From assembly GCA_947499155.1 (NCBI GenBank), contig CANMND010000003.1, positions 248,001 to 312,000 of the forward strand: DNA of 64,000 nt, read 5' to 3'. Made by a program: the position numbers and the translations under genes. This document shows positions 18,783 through 28,127 of the stretch, in pieces (position 1 is the stretch's first letter; each line of letters opens with the position of its first letter). This stretch comes from an uncultured Sphingomonadales bacterium (lineage in GTDB: Bacteria; Pseudomonadota; Alphaproteobacteria; Sphingomonadales; Rhodothalassiaceae). Under the pieces are notes generated by a model that saw only the letters and a program-made list of their open reading frames with translations, was not told the origin of the DNA and did not search any database.

Positions 18783-19238
18783 ATGACACAGCCCTTGAGA
18801 TTACTTGCCCACAGTACAGCCGATATCGATGTGATCTCTGCCGTGCTTCAGGATGCCGCCATGACTGTCGGGGACATGACCTATCTCCCCGCCCAGAAAC
18901 GCTTTGCTATCGTTGCCAATCGCTTTGTGTGGGAAGCTCAACACCAAACCGGCCCCGGCAATCGCAAAAAAGGCACCGGACGCAGAAAACGGGCAGGCCT
19001 GCATTTTGACGATGTTCAAAAGACGGAAATACAGCTTATTCCGCGGGAAAGGAAAGATCATGTGCTGTCCCTTCTCGCCATTATGGTAACAGACCATGAT
19101 GACGGAACAGCCAGCATCATGCTCAACTTTGCCGGTGGCGGCAAAATCCGGCTGGTGGTTGAATGCATCAATGCCACCCTGATGGACTTGGGCGATTCCT
19201 GGCCTGCACTGCGGACGCCGCAACACAATGCCGACTGA
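18783..19238 (+). CDS. DUF2948 family protein
   Basis: A cytoplasmic protein of 151 residues of unknown function, opening MTQPLRLLAHSTADIDVISA, with LPAQKRFAIVANRFVWE and the C-terminal GGGKIRLVVECINATLMDLG. This pattern and the position directly after murA fit DUF2948. ATG 18783 is chosen; a TTG at 18747 overlapping the murA stop is possible but adds residues that do not look like the family. A strong ribosome site is not seen, consistent with coupling to murA. Confidence 0.82.
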   Translation: MTQPLRLLAHSTADIDVISAVLQDAAMTVGDMTYLPAQKRFAIVANRFVWEAQHQTGPGNRKKGTGRRKRAGLHFDDVQKTEIQLIPRERKDHVLSLLAIMVTDHDDGTASIMLNFAGGGKIRLVVECINATLMDLGDSWPALRTPQHNAD

Positions 19239-19298
19239 TGCCAATCAGTGGATTACATGGTCATGACCTTGACTTGAAGAACACCGACGGAGTTTAGC

Positions 19299-19967
19299 AT
19301 GCTGTCCGAAAATCTGGTTCTCGCCCTTCCCAAGGGGCGTATTTTAAAAGACGTCATGCCATTGATTCGGGCAGCAGGTATTGAACCTGAACCCGACTTT
19401 GACGACCCTGCGTGTCGCAAATTGCATTTTTCCACCTCTGTGGATGGCTTGTCGATCATTCGGGTGCGGGCCTTTGATGTCGCGACATTTGTAGCCTTTG
19501 GCGCCGCACAAATCGGCGTTGCCGGCAATGATGTACTTTTGGAATTCGATTATCCTGAAATATACGCACCACTTGATCTCGACATCGGCCATTGCCGGGT
19601 CTCCCTTGCCGAACCAGAGAATCTGGAGACCAGAGAAGACCCAGGCCAGTGGTCCCATGTCCGTATTGCCACCAAATACCCCAATATCACCCGACGCCAT
19701 TTCGCAGCCCGCGGAATTCAGGCGGAATGCATCAAGCTGAATGGCGCGATGGAACTGGCACCATCTCTTGGTCTTTGCCGCCGCATTGTTGATCTGGTAT
19801 CCACCGGCTCCACATTGCGCGCCAATGGCTTGCGGGAAGTGGAAGTGCTGACCCACATCACATCGCGTTTGATCGTCAACCGGGCCGCTTTCAAAACCCG
19901 TCCGGACACGATCGGCGGCTGGGTGGAACGTGTTCGCAAGGCACTGGGAGAGACCCGTGCCGCTTGA
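19299..19967 (+). CDS. hisG: ATP phosphoribosyltransferase (short form)
   Basis: First step of histidine biosynthesis, joining ATP and PRPP. The 222-residue length and [18 protein letters not shown] opening fit the short HisG form that normally needs HisZ. The PRPP-site region [15 protein letters not shown] is present. No hisZ gene is in the window, so it must be elsewhere if the enzyme is of the hetero-octameric type. It overlaps hisD by 11 bases. Confidence 0.95.
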   Translation: MLSENLVLALPKGRILKDVMPLIRAAGIEPEPDFDDPACRKLHFSTSVDGLSIIRVRAFDVATFVAFGAAQIGVAGNDVLLEFDYPEIYAPLDLDIGHCRVSLAEPENLETREDPGQWSHVRIATKYPNITRRHFAARGIQAECIKLNGAMELAPSLGLCRRIVDLVSTGSTLRANGLREVEVLTHITSRLIVNRAAFKTRPDTIGGWVERVRKALGETRAA

Positions 19968-21273
19968 TCTTGATAAGGCTGCACCTGATTTCGAGGAACG
20001 CTTTCAGGCCTTTCTTGATCTGAAACGCGCGCAGACAGTGGATGTAAGGCAGGTTGTCGCCGATATTCTTCACGCTGTAGCCGAAAATGGTGACGATGCC
20101 GTCATCGCTTATACCAGGCGCTTTGACAACTCCGGGCTTACACCGGAAACCATGCGGGTGCGTCAAAGTGAAATCGAGGCGGCGCAAAAGCTGTGTGACA
20201 GTCAAACGATTGAGGCACTGACACTGGCAGCGGAGCGCATTGCCGCTTTTCACAAAACGGAAATACCGCAAGACAACAGCTATACAGATGAGGTCGGCGT
20301 TCGTCTCGGCCATCGCTGGACCGCCATTGATGCAGTTGGGCTTTATGTGCCCGGTGGCCTTGCAAGCTATCCGTCTTCTGTCTTGATGAACGCCATACCA
20401 GCGCGCATTGCAGGCGTACCCCGTATCGTCATGACCGTGCCAGCACCCAATGGCGTGATTAATCCGTTGGTCCTGGTGGCAGCAGACCTTGCCGGTGTCG
20501 ACGAAATATACCGGATCGGTGGGGCACAGGCCATTGGCGCCCTTGCATATGGCACAGCCAGTATTCCGGCTGTGGACAAGATTGTGGGACCAGGGAATGC
20601 CTATGTGGCAGAAGCCAAGCGACAGGTATTCGGCCGGGTCGGTATCGACACCATTGCCGGGCCTTCAGAAATTCTGGTGGTGGCAGACAAGGACAACGAC
20701 CCTTCATGGATTGCCGCTGACCTCCTTAGCCAGGCAGAGCACGGGGAAGACGCGCAAGCCATTCTCATAACCGATGACAACGACTTTGCCGATCAGGTGA
20801 AAAGCGCCATTCACACCCATCTGGAATCCCTTGATCGTGCAGATATCGCAGCCAAAAGCTGGCGTGACTATGGCGCCGTCATTGTGGTTGGAACACTGGA
20901 CGAGGCCATACCCCTTATCAATCGCATTGCCCCTGAACATCTGGAACTTGCCATTGATGATGCAGACGGATTTGCCACCCAAATTCGCCATGCAGGCGCA
21001 ATCTTTCTTGGCCGTTATACGCCTGAGGCGATTGGGGATTATGTGGCAGGGCCAAATCATGTCCTCCCCACATCAAAAGCTGCACGCTTTTCCGGCGGGC
21101 TTTATGTGGCAGACTTCATGAAGCGCACTACATTTGTCGGCTGTACAAAGGAAAGTCTTGCCCGCATAGGCCCAGCTGCGGTTCAGCTTGCACGAACGGA
21201 AGGTCTGGATGCCCATGGCCGATCCGTGAGCATCCGCCTGCAACACTCCAATGGGGATCAAGGCTCGCCATGA
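19957..21273 (+). CDS. hisD: Histidinol dehydrogenase
   Basis: Oxidises L-histidinol to L-histidine in two NAD-dependent steps at a zinc site. Conserved stretches include [48 protein letters not shown] and [27 protein letters not shown] choose GTG 19957 (giving 438 residues), which has GGGAGA just upstream and lies inside the end of hisG; a GTG at 19930 is the longer alternative. The stop overlaps the next start in ATGA. Confidence 0.96.
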   Translation: MPLDLDKAAPDFEERFQAFLDLKRAQTVDVRQVVADILHAVAENGDDAVIAYTRRFDNSGLTPETMRVRQSEIEAAQKLCDSQTIEALTLAAERIAAFHKTEIPQDNSYTDEVGVRLGHRWTAIDAVGLYVPGGLASYPSSVLMNAIPARIAGVPRIVMTVPAPNGVINPLVLVAADLAGVDEIYRIGGAQAIGALAYGTASIPAVDKIVGPGNAYVAEAKRQVFGRVGIDTIAGPSEILVVADKDNDPSWIAADLLSQAEHGEDAQAILITDDNDFADQVKSAIHTHLESLDRADIAAKSWRDYGAVIVVGTLDEAIPLINRIAPEHLELAIDDADGFATQIRHAGAIFLGRYTPEAIGDYVAGPNHVLPTSKAARFSGGLYVADFMKRTTFVGCTKESLARIGPAAVQLARTEGLDAHGRSVSIRLQHSNGDQGSP

Positions 21274-21773
21274 CCGGGCCTGCCCCACAAAACAGCAAGG
21301 CGCGTCTGGTTGATGTGACGCTGGATGACAGCAGCATCATCCGATGGAGCCAGGACGTGGATCATGAGCGCCGCGTTGCCATCTTTGATCTGCTGCAACA
21401 CAACTTTTTTTCGCCCAAAGGTCCACTGCCCGGCGGCTATGGCGGGCCGTTCCGTCTGCATCTAAGTGTGACTGAAGGGCGTCTGGAATTCGATATTTCT
21501 GAAGAAAACGGAAACTTTATCACCTCGTTCCGGCTGCCGCTCACCCCTTTCCGGCGGGTGATCAAGGACTATTTCGCCATTTGTGATTCTTATTTTCAGG
21601 CAATCAAAACTGCCAGCCCGTCACAGATTGAAGCCATAGACATGGGTCGTCGCAGCCTTCACAATGAAGGTTCAGATCTTCTGATAGAGCGTCTTGGGAA
21701 GAAAGTCAGTGTCGATAACAATACGGCAAGACGGCTGTTCACCCTGATCTGCGTTCTGCATATCAGGGCCTGA
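21270..21773 (+). CDS. UPF0262 family protein
   Basis: A 167-residue protein of unknown function found next to hisD in many alphaproteobacteria. Recognised from [39 protein letters not shown] and the C-terminal [15 protein letters not shown]. Translationally coupled to hisD by a 4-base overlap, and followed after 3 bases by the phosphatase gene. Confidence 0.9.
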   Translation: MTGPAPQNSKARLVDVTLDDSSIIRWSQDVDHERRVAIFDLLQHNFFSPKGPLPGGYGGPFRLHLSVTEGRLEFDISEENGNFITSFRLPLTPFRRVIKDYFAICDSYFQAIKTASPSQIEAIDMGRRSLHNEGSDLLIERLGKKVSVDNNTARRLFTLICVLHIRA

Positions 21774-21776
21774 CTG

Positions 21777-22247
21777 ATGACCCCCATCACAGCAGCACCT
21801 GCGCTGCATATGCCAGAACATGTCCTGTTTTTATGTACCCGCAATGCGGTGCGCTCACCCATGGCCGAAGCTCTTGGCGAGCGGCATTGCCGACGACGAG
21901 TCCTGTTCCAGTCCGCCGGAATTGAAGCCGGTGAGCTCGATCCATTTGCCGTTCAGGTTATGATGGAACTGGGACTTGATATATCCCGTCACCAGCCAAA
22001 AAGTCTGGAAGATCTGCAATTAGAGGCCTTTAGCGGCCTGATCATCTCGCTTAGCCCTGAGGCGCATCACAGTGCCATCGAACTTACCCGCAACCCAAAA
22101 ATATCAGCGGAGTACTGGGCAACAGCCGACCCCACCTTCACAGAAGGAAACCGGATGCAAAAGCTCGACGCCTACAAGGCCGTGCGTGACGGACTGCTGG
22201 CGCGTATTGAGCGGCGCTTTCCCATCCTCTCGCCCGGCCATTTATAG
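21777..22247 (+). CDS. Low-molecular-weight protein-tyrosine-phosphatase-like protein
   Basis: A 156-residue protein with the phosphate-binding loop C20-TRNAV-R26-S (CX5RS) near the N terminus and a possible general-acid Asp in ATADPTF. This is the LMW phosphatase / arsenate-reductase-like fold. It is the last gene of the murA-hisD block; its substrate there is unknown. The start at 21777 is in a TGATG-type junction, 3 bases after the UPF0262 stop. Confidence 0.88.
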   Translation: MTPITAAPALHMPEHVLFLCTRNAVRSPMAEALGERHCRRRVLFQSAGIEAGELDPFAVQVMMELGLDISRHQPKSLEDLQLEAFSGLIISLSPEAHHSAIELTRNPKISAEYWATADPTFTEGNRMQKLDAYKAVRDGLLARIERRFPILSPGHL

Positions 22248-22267
22248 GCCTTCGACTATCCGCCGCC

Positions 22268-22310
22268 CAGTATACGAGATGTCTTGCTACACATTCGTCC
22301 CTCAGTATAC
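22268..22310. repeat. Pair of CAGTATAC direct repeats
   Basis: CAGTATAC occurs at 22268-22275 and 22303-22310, 35 bases apart, in the 100-base gap before the S9 peptidase gene. Each contains the palindrome GTATAC. They may be paired regulatory sites, but the short length makes chance possible. Confidence 0.25.
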
Positions 22311-22347
22311 TTGCGTTCTCTGATTATAGGCCAAACATGGGAGGTCA

Positions 22348-24525
22348 GTGGTGGACAGCGGGACATCGGTAATTCTAAAACGGCTGTGCGCAGCAAGTAT
22401 GGTGATGATTATGGCACAACTGTCCGGGTTCGGAACAACGGCTTTGGCCAATGAAAAGACAGAAAGTCAATCTGAAGCAATGGTTAAAGACAAGACCGCC
22501 GAAGACCCGTTTTTATGGCTTGAGGACGTGGACGGTGAACAAGCACTTCAATGGGCGACGGAACAAAATGCCGTTTCCCTGCAACGACTCCAAAGCGACG
22601 AGCGCTATGAGCCGGCACGCTCAGCAATCGAATCCATTCTGACCGCGTCTGACCGTATCCCTTATGGCCACATCGTCGGCGATGATGTCCGCAATTTCTG
22701 GCAGGATGATACCCATATTCGCGGATTGTGGCGCACCACATCGCTTCAGGACTACCACACCGATTCGCCAACATGGGACACTATCCTCGATATTGACGCG
22801 CTGGCAGCGACTGATGGGGAAAATTGGGTCTGGAAGGGTGCAAACTGTCTGGCACCCGACGAGCAGCGCTGTCTGATAAGCCTGTCACGTGGTGGGGCTG
22901 ATGCCGTTGTCGTCCGTGAATTTGACATTAAAAATCGTCGGTTCATTGAAGACGGTTTTGCGCTGGACGAAGAAAAGCATACGCTGGACTGGATCGATGC
23001 CGACACACTTTTGATAGCAAGCCCCCTTGAAGGCGGAGCAAAGAACACATCGGGATATGCCCGGACCATCCGTATCTGGAAACGCGGCACCGCACTTGCA
23101 GATGCCAAAACCGTATTCACCGGGCCTGAGACCGATGCCTTTGCTTTCCCTGCCGTCATGCACAGACCGGAAGGTGTGGAACGCTTCATCATTCAGGCAC
23201 CTGATTTCTTTCATCAGACCGTTCATTATCTCGATGCCGATGACAGCCTGATCACCTTGCCTCTGCCGGATGATGTCAATCTGCAGGGGATAATGGACGG
23301 GCGTCTAATCTTGCTACTGCGCAATGACTGGCAAGCAGGCGAGACAAAGGCCAAGTCAGGCTCTGTCGTCTCGGTCCCGCTCAGCACTCTTCTGGACGGG
23401 ACGATCGCAAATGTTCAGACCATTGTCGAACCCACCGATACCCTGTCCATCGAAAATGTCCGTATCGGACGCGACAGCGTCTATGTGGCGCTTCTTGATA
23501 TGGTGAAAGGCCGCCTGATCCGGGCCAATTATCAGGAGACTGGCTGGACTTATGAGGATGTGGCCCTTCCTGAACAAGGTTCCCTCAATATTATATCCGC
23601 CAGTGCGTATTCCAACCGGCTGATGGTGAACTTTGAAACCTTCCTTCAGCCCGATACACTTTATGTTCTGGACGATGCAACATCACCAGAAGCGATCAAA
23701 ACTGCACCCGCCCGTTTTGATGCGTCAAATTTCGTGTCAGAACAGAAATTTGCCACCAGCGATGACGGCACCCGCATTCCTTATTTTCTGATCCATGCCA
23801 GGGATGTCCCCATGGACGGGACAACGCCCACTATTCTTTATGGCTATGGCGGCTTTGAAATCTCGCTCACTCCCGGCTATCTGTCACCCATGGCCATAGA
23901 ATGGCTGAAACATGGGGGTGCCTACGCCATTGCCAATATTCGGGGCGGTGGCGAGTTTGGTCCAGGCTGGCACAATGCAGCCTTGAAAGAAAATCGTCCG
24001 CGAGCCTATGAGGACTTTGCAGCCGTTGCCCGTGCCATTGCCGCAAGCGGTCTTGCCAATGCGGACCATTTGGGCATTTACGGTGGATCCAATGGCGGGC
24101 TTTTAACTGGTGCCAGCATGGTGCGCACGCCGGACCTGTTTGGTGCTGTTGTCTCTGCCGTGCCACTGCTTGATATGATGCGCTATCACAAGCTGTTGGC
24201 CGGTGCCTCCTGGATTGGTGAATATGGCAACCCGGATATCCCTGAGGAACGCGACTGGATTGCCGCTTATTCGCCTTATCAAAAGGTCGCAAGGGACGTC
24301 ACCTATCCGCCGGCATTTTTCACAACATCCACCCGTGACGACCGGGTGCATCCCGGCCATGCCCGCAAGATGTCAGCAAAGATGCTGGATCAGGGTCATG
24401 AGGTTTTATATTACGAAAACATGGAAGGTGGCCACGCAGGGGCTGCAAATCTCAAGCAGCGTGCCATGCGTGACGCCCTGATCATTGTCTGGTTCCTGCA
24501 GGAACTGGCCGACCAGGACAAATAA
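22348..24525 (+). CDS. Prolyl oligopeptidase family (S9A) serine peptidase, exported
   Basis: A 725-residue peptidase with an N-terminal hydrophobic signal segment (LCAASMVMIMAQLSGFGTTALA), so probably periplasmic. DPFLWLEDVDGEQALQW is the usual start of the mature S9A protein, followed by the beta-propeller. The C-terminal hydrolase domain carries the nucleophile motif GIYGGSNGGLL, the Asp in STRDDRVHPGHARK and the His in EGGHAGAAN. Translation starts at GTG 22348 or 22351, preceded by GGGAGG. It stands alone and ends in a strong hairpin. Confidence 0.93.
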   Translation: MVDSGTSVILKRLCAASMVMIMAQLSGFGTTALANEKTESQSEAMVKDKTAEDPFLWLEDVDGEQALQWATEQNAVSLQRLQSDERYEPARSAIESILTASDRIPYGHIVGDDVRNFWQDDTHIRGLWRTTSLQDYHTDSPTWDTILDIDALAATDGENWVWKGANCLAPDEQRCLISLSRGGADAVVVREFDIKNRRFIEDGFALDEEKHTLDWIDADTLLIASPLEGGAKNTSGYARTIRIWKRGTALADAKTVFTGPETDAFAFPAVMHRPEGVERFIIQAPDFFHQTVHYLDADDSLITLPLPDDVNLQGIMDGRLILLLRNDWQAGETKAKSGSVVSVPLSTLLDGTIANVQTIVEPTDTLSIENVRIGRDSVYVALLDMVKGRLIRANYQETGWTYEDVALPEQGSLNIISASAYSNRLMVNFETFLQPDTLYVLDDATSPEAIKTAPARFDASNFVSEQKFATSDDGTRIPYFLIHARDVPMDGTTPTILYGYGGFEISLTPGYLSPMAIEWLKHGGAYAIANIRGGGEFGPGWHNAALKENRPRAYEDFAAVARAIAASGLANADHLGIYGGSNGGLLTGASMVRTPDLFGAVVSAVPLLDMMRYHKLLAGASWIGEYGNPDIPEERDWIAAYSPYQKVARDVTYPPAFFTTSTRDDRVHPGHARKMSAKMLDQGHEVLYYENMEGGHAGAANLKQRAMRDALIIVWFLQELADQDK

Positions 24526-24530
24526 TGGAC

Positions 24531-24566
24531 AAAGGGCCATGACATAGTCCGTCATGGCCCTTTTGA
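24531..24566 (+). terminator. Rho-independent terminator
   Basis: A perfect 13-bp inverted repeat: AAAGGGCCATGAC at 24531-24543, a 7-base loop, and GTCATGGCCCTTT at 24551-24563 followed by TTGATTTTT. It starts 6 bases after the peptidase stop and, because its left arm begins with A residues, could also serve the convergent EamA gene. Confidence 0.85.
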
Positions 24567-24569
24567 TTT

Positions 24570-25487
24570 TTAATGCTCAGCCAGATTGGATACTGGCACC
24601 TTGTTTCTGCGTGCCTGCATCCCTGCCCGTGCCAGCAGGATTCCACACAGAATGAGGAAGGCACCGCCAAACTCCAGCGGCCCCAGTGCTTCTCCAAACA
24701 GTATCCAGGCAACTATTGACGCAACAATAGGCTGCACCAAAAGGCTGAGTGCGGAAAAAGCCGCCGGCAGGTGGGCAAGGGCATATACGATCAGGCCCTG
24801 GCCAAGCACCTGACAAATGAGGGCAAGGCCAAGCAGGATCCACCAGCCATTCATGGTTTCGGGGAAGAAATTGGCTTCCGACATAAACGCCATCGGCAGC
24901 AGGGCAAGGGCTGTTACAAAGCCGGGGAACAACAAAACTTCTACCGCATCATAGCGTGACCTTAAACGCGATGCGGCTATAAAATATCCCGCATACATGG
25001 TCGCAGTCAGAATCCCCAGGATATCGCCCGACAGACGCTCAGGCGCAAACTCCAGACTTGAACCCAGCAAGGCAACAGCGCCGCCCATGGACGCGACAAG
25101 CCCGAACAAAAACAGGCCGCTGAAACGCTCCTTGAAAAACAGATAGCCAGCTATCGCCACGAATACCGGATTAAGATTGGCAAGCAAGGTGGCGTTGGCA
25201 ACAGTCGTAAGCGTAATGGACCAGTGCCACATGGAAAGATCAGCGGCAAAAAACAGTCCACATACAATCAACAGCCATGACCGGCCACGCGGTGCGATGC
25301 TTGTTCTTCTGACAGACAACCACACAAGAAGAAACGGCAAGGACAGCGCCATGCGCCAGAACGCGCTGGAAATCGGCCCTACATCAGAAAAGCGCACAAA
25401 TATTGGCGCAAATCCAATACCGACCGCTCCTAATAACAGACAGGCAAAGGCAAGCCCTGCCTGCCGTTTATCACCCACATCCACCAT
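24570..25487 (-). CDS. EamA/DMT-family transporter
   Basis: An inner-membrane protein of about 305 residues with ten hydrophobic segments arranged as two EamA repeats: GIGFAPIFVRFSDVGPISSA with WRMALSLPFLLVWLS in the first half and LVQPIVASIVAWILFGEALG in the second. These carry out drug/metabolite export, but the substrate cannot be read from sequence. I start at ATG 25487 (MVDVGDKRQAG); a GTG at 25520 is the longer alternative. It is a single gene. Confidence 0.88.
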   Translation of the reverse strand: MVDVGDKRQAGLAFACLLLGAVGIGFAPIFVRFSDVGPISSAFWRMALSLPFLLVWLSVRRTSIAPRGRSWLLIVCGLFFAADLSMWHWSITLTTVANATLLANLNPVFVAIAGYLFFKERFSGLFLFGLVASMGGAVALLGSSLEFAPERLSGDILGILTATMYAGYFIAASRLRSRYDAVEVLLFPGFVTALALLPMAFMSEANFFPETMNGWWILLGLALICQVLGQGLIVYALAHLPAAFSALSLLVQPIVASIVAWILFGEALGPLEFGGAFLILCGILLARAGMQARRNKVPVSNLAEH

Positions 25488-25598
25488 AACCACTGGCCCT
25501 GATACAAAAGACTGGAACACAGCCTGAGCATTATCAGTGGATCTGAATTTTGTCAGTAAAAGTTACGCCCTCCAGGCAACCGGATCGTATGAATGACC

Positions 25599-26216
25599 TC
25601 ATTCTTCAGCAAACAGACGGTATAAACTGATCAGATCCGGCACTCCTGTTACCTCTTCTCCATTATCTTTCTGAAAACTTTCAAAGGCTTTTTGTGTCGC
25701 TGGCCCATATTTTCCATCCGGGCTGGCATCAAGATATCCCTTTTCCCGCAGACGCTCCTGTGCTCTTTGGAGAATGGCTTCATAGATAGCGATCTGGTCT
25801 TCCCCCTCTCCCACTTGCAAAACCTTAGATGAAGCCTGCAGACGATCCGCGGACAAAACTCTGGCCATGACATCCACCGCGCGGAAAAATGTCATCTGCG
25901 GGTCAGTCTGGCAGATGCCCTGCAAGACCAGTGTCAGAATTTTTGTGTTTTGCCAGGGGACCAGATCGAACGTCTCCGGCTGGAAGCGGTTGATCCCGGT
26001 CACATAGCCTTGCATCCACCCCATGAAATAGGTGTATTCAACTGATCCCTGTTCTCCATCATCTTCAACTGCCAGGAAACTCTCACAGGTCCGTGCGCCG
26101 CCCCCTTCAACAGCAAATTGTCCATCCTGATCGGCGGACAAAGCCGGACCGCCAAAGGGAAACCCCATAAGCCCACCGCTGATGGCACTGACAGCGGCCA
26201 ATAACCTGATCGTCAT
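25599..26216 (-). CDS. Exported protein with peptidoglycan-binding domain
   Basis: A 205-residue protein with a signal peptide ending near ALSADQ (26-31). Residues about 40-125 form a domain with two cysteines (TCESF and GICQTDP) and the pattern TYFMGWMQGYVTGI then FFRAVDVMARVL, which resembles HdeA/Rap1a-type small periplasmic folds. Residues about 140-205 resemble PG_binding_1: LREKGYLDASPDGKYGPATQ followed by AFESFQKDNG. The combination suggests a periplasmic protein tethered to the cell wall. The function is unknown. It is a single gene. Confidence 0.72.
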   Translation of the reverse strand: MTIRLLAAVSAISGGLMGFPFGGPALSADQDGQFAVEGGGARTCESFLAVEDDGEQGSVEYTYFMGWMQGYVTGINRFQPETFDLVPWQNTKILTLVLQGICQTDPQMTFFRAVDVMARVLSADRLQASSKVLQVGEGEDQIAIYEAILQRAQERLREKGYLDASPDGKYGPATQKAFESFQKDNGEEVTGVPDLISLYRLFAEE

Positions 26217-26465
26217 AAGCCCAATTCCTTATTCATCATTATCCAAAAAGCGGAACCCAGTTCGGCACTTCATGTCAATTGTCGGTTTCCTTTACAAGAA
26301 TCACCAATATGTGCTCACTCGCTGGCAAGAATCCTGACACTCCTTAGGGCGAGAATCGAGTCAGAACCACTAAGCTCCCAATATATATTATAAAATAGAA
26401 TCGGCACATAAATTGCTTACATAGATTGAATTGTATATTTTCAACGATTCTTGGGGTGCACAGCT

Positions 26466-27815
26466 ATGAGAGCTTTATTATTGGGGGGTGTTGCGGCTTT
26501 GGCCGTTGCAGTGGCGTCATCGCCTGCCCATGCGATCAAGATTAATTTGAATTTTAATGCGGGCGCAGGACTCGATGCCGAAACCGCAGCTAAAGCAAAA
26601 GCAGGCTTTGAAGCTGCAGCAAATTTCTGGGAAGCGCGTTATACCGACCCCATCACCATCAATCTTGATGTTGGCTTCCAATCACTTAGACCTGGTGTTA
26701 TTGGTCAGACTGGGTCGGCGTCTGCCGCTGTCAATTATTCCATCATTCGGGATGCACTGAAAGATGACAGCAAAAGCCGTCGAGACAAATCTGCCACAGC
26801 CAATCTGGTAGAAGATGACAGCCTGTCCTTTTTCACCAATACGCTGGGCACATTTGAAGATGGTCCGGGTTTAAGTTTTGACAGTGCCGACAACAGCTCA
26901 TTTTCTTTGGTCGACAACTTTCTTCTTGACGTCAACACAGCCAATCTAAAGGCGCTCGGCTTTACCGGTCTTGAAAGTGTCGTCGATGGTTCCGTCACCT
27001 TCAATTCCGACTTCCTGTTCGATTTTGACCGCAGCGATGGCATTGATGCTGACGCTTTTGATTTTGTCGGTGTCGCGGCTCATGAAATTGGACATGCTCT
27101 TGGTTTCGTCAGCGGTGTCGATTTCGTCGACCAGTTCACCGGCGCTGGCCCCACTGCCGAATTTATTCGTGATGTGGTCGAAGACCCAATCAATGCAGAT
27201 TTCTTCCGCGCACTTCTTGGTTTGCCGGATGATGCCGTTATCACCCGTGATATTCTTGCCGATGTGAATATTTTTGAGTTGGTCAACGCAGTTTTTGATG
27301 TAGAGCCAACCTTTAATGCGGTTTTCAGCCCGCTTGACCTGTTCCGTTTTTCGGATCTGTCCTTCGATGATGATGGCAATTTCCTCGGCTTTGACTTCAC
27401 CACACATCTTGGGATTAACGGCCCAATAAGCTTTGATGATTTCGATCTTGCCTTCACCAATCGCACAGACATACCCTACTTTTCTATTGATGGTGGCAAA
27501 ACCCAATTGGCACCATTTTCATCAGGCAGTTTCAATGGTGGTTTTGAGTTTCGTTTCCCTGATGGAGAGATCATTACTTTAGGTGGGAACCAGGCGTCTC
27601 ATCTGATTGAGGTATTTGGCGTTATTTCTCCTTTCGGGATCATGGACCCAACTGCCGGACTCGGTGAACTTCTCAATCTTAGCGAGATTGATCTCATCGC
27701 TTTTGACGTAATTGGTTATGACATTCCACTACCAGCGACAGCCCTGTTGCTGGGAGGGGGATTGCTGGGCTTTGGTGCCATGAGGCGACGTCGGGAACTG
27801 AAGCAGATCTCCTGA
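26466..27815 (+). CDS. PEP-CTERM-sorted metalloprotease (NF038122-like)
   Basis: A 449-residue exported protein. The signal peptide ends near PAHA (20-23). HEIGHALGFVSGVD at 206-219 is a zinc-protease HExxH motif in the context known from NF038122-type proteins. The C terminus PLPATALLLGGGLLGFGAMR plus an Arg cluster is a PEP-CTERM sorting signal (motif, helix, basic tail), so it should be processed by an EpsH/exosortase-type system that is not in the window. Acidic, low-basic composition fits an extracellular protein. ATG 26466 is chosen, preceded by GGGGTG; TTG 26451 is an alternative. Confidence 0.85.
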   Translation: MRALLLGGVAALAVAVASSPAHAIKINLNFNAGAGLDAETAAKAKAGFEAAANFWEARYTDPITINLDVGFQSLRPGVIGQTGSASAAVNYSIIRDALKDDSKSRRDKSATANLVEDDSLSFFTNTLGTFEDGPGLSFDSADNSSFSLVDNFLLDVNTANLKALGFTGLESVVDGSVTFNSDFLFDFDRSDGIDADAFDFVGVAAHEIGHALGFVSGVDFVDQFTGAGPTAEFIRDVVEDPINADFFRALLGLPDDAVITRDILADVNIFELVNAVFDVEPTFNAVFSPLDLFRFSDLSFDDDGNFLGFDFTTHLGINGPISFDDFDLAFTNRTDIPYFSIDGGKTQLAPFSSGSFNGGFEFRFPDGEIITLGGNQASHLIEVFGVISPFGIMDPTAGLGELLNLSEIDLIAFDVIGYDIPLPATALLLGGGLLGFGAMRRRRELKQIS

Positions 27816-27844
27816 GCGACATCATTCCTGTTACTAAAGAATTT

Positions 27845-27880
27845 AATGCGCGCCTTACGCCAGTAAGACGCGCATTATTT
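27845..27880 (+). terminator. Rho-independent terminator
   Basis: AATGCGCG-C-CTTAC (27845-27858), loop GCCA, GTAAG-A-CGCGCATT (27863-27876), then ATTTAT. A 13-bp stem with one mismatch, 30 bases after the metalloprotease stop. Confidence 0.75.
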
Positions 27881-28127
27881 ATATATCAAGATCCCACTGA
27901 CCAGGAAACGCGTCACCAGTACTACTGCATTATTTTCCACTTTCGAGATACTCTGTTTCGCCAGACACCCCCTTTCACTTTTTCAGAAGAGACGTAACCA
28001 AAGCTGTGGCGATGGCCATGTTGCAGCGCTGGTCAATGTCCCTTTTTTTGTTAAGAACTGCCCGTCTTTTCTTGCAGGATGGCAAAAGCATACGTAGTCT
28101 TTGCGCAAACATATTACGGAGAAAATC
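27877..28127. other. Intergenic region without a supported gene
   Basis: Together with the terminator just before it, this makes a 312-base gap between the metalloprotease and methyltransferase-like genes. It should contain the promoter of the latter, but I cannot point to convincing -35 and -10 boxes. No supported open frame or RNA gene was seen. Confidence 0.4.

Noticed and set aside
26946-27506. 186-codon minus-strand frame inside the metalloprotease gene
   Set aside because: The plus strand encodes a signal peptide, HEIGH motif and PEP-CTERM tail in one frame, which leaves no reason to accept the antisense frame.
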